The notes below the pieces were generated by a model. It saw only the letters and a program-made list of their open reading frames with translations, did not search any database and was not told the origin of the DNA. The position numbers and the translations under genes are program-made. From NCBI GenBank assembly GCA_038231495.1, contig JBBRLG010000034.1, positions 1 through 24,364 on the forward strand: 24,364 nt of DNA, read 5' to 3'. Of the stretch, positions 24,252 through 24,364 are shown piece after piece. Position 1 is the stretch's first letter. Each line of letters begins with the position of its first letter. The DNA comes from JBBRLG01 sp038231495. Its GTDB lineage: Bacteria; Planctomycetota; Planctomycetia; Gemmatales; Gemmataceae.

Positions 24252-24364
24252 TTATCGGCCACTATCCGGAGGCGCTTTACCTTTTTCTTCCTTGCCGGGG
24301 GGAGCGAGTGGATACAGCGGGTAGCTCAGGATCTCCGTCATCGTCCAGGTCTTCGCGGTTAAAC
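24252..24364 (-). CDS. Transposase, C-terminal fragment (partial at window edge)
   Basis: On the minus strand a frame open from the edge ends at a TAA at 24254-24252, 36 codons before the stop. It contains KTWTMTEILSYPLYP and then a charged, Pro-rich tail. The W-T-x-x-E-[IL]-L-x-Y pattern near the end is common in C-termini of planctomycete IS transposases (from memory). The other two minus-strand frames give a less protein-like result. Together with the N-terminal fragment at 1-60 it suggests one transposase type present in at least two copies. Confidence 0.5.
   Translation of the reverse strand, partial: LTAKTWTMTEILSYPLYPLAPPGKEEKGKAPPDSGR

Larger units (their letters stand above)
24224..24364 (-). 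mobile_element. 3' end of an insertion sequence, same type as at the left edge
   Basis: The element starts at 24224 with CGGTCGTGACTCCA, identical to the first 14 bases of the left-edge IS end and followed by partial similarity. A transposase C-terminus reads toward this end on the minus strand. The left-edge copy shows the transposase start, also on the minus strand. The two copies therefore point the same way and flank about 24 kb. Only 141 bp of this copy is in view. Confidence 0.65.

Overview
The window looks like a high-GC planctomycete chromosome segment, probably Gemmataceae-like. The evidence is a planctomycete-type cytochrome c/DUF1587-1595-1592-1588-1585 protein coupled to a DUF1552 protein, a small ECF sigma factor of the Rhodopirellula/Verrucomicrobium type, and a FecR-like membrane protein with a lectin-like C-terminus. 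No rRNA, tRNA or CRISPR array was seen. Family assignments come from reading motifs by eye; no database search was run.

Layout. (1) Positions 1-135 are the 5' end of an insertion sequence (IS) whose transposase runs off the left edge. It interrupts a rhamnogalacturonan lyase gene (136-599). (2) Positions 136-7920, all on the minus strand, form a compact pectin/rhamnogalacturonan-I locus. In transcription order it holds an ECF sigma factor, a rhamnogalacturonan acetylesterase (CE12), a GH29 alpha-L-fucosidase, a fused oligogalacturonate lyase (PL22)-acetylesterase (CE12), a FecR-like regulator and the broken lyase. (3) Divergently, 8108-12858 (plus) holds the DUF1592-type cytochrome, a Tat-exported DUF1552 protein and a secreted alpha/beta-hydrolase esterase. 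The 187 bp divergent region carries three copies of TGGCACG and a sigma-54-like site. (4) Positions 12966-22147 (minus) are a chemosensory operon whose order matches the Pseudomonas Wsp surface-sensing system: receptor (WspA-like), CheW (WspB), CheR-TPR (WspC), CheW with a Cys-rich N-terminus (WspD), CheA-REC (WspE) and CheB (WspF). The upstream response regulator has a WspR-like receiver, but its output is a PP2C/SpoIIE phosphatase instead of a GGDEF diguanylate cyclase. (5) Positions 22295-24364 are decayed mobile DNA: a C-terminal fragment of a DUF2254 membrane protein, an IS1380-family transposase with a frameshift and an apparent internal deletion, and the 3' end of an IS with the same terminal sequence as the one at the left edge.

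The genes suggest two working modules. One is a sigma/FecR-controlled RG-I degradation set that has probably lost its backbone lyase. The other is a Wsp-type signalling array that appears to drive a protein phosphatase, and so perhaps partner-switching, rather than c-di-GMP synthesis. The second is the most notable content of the window.
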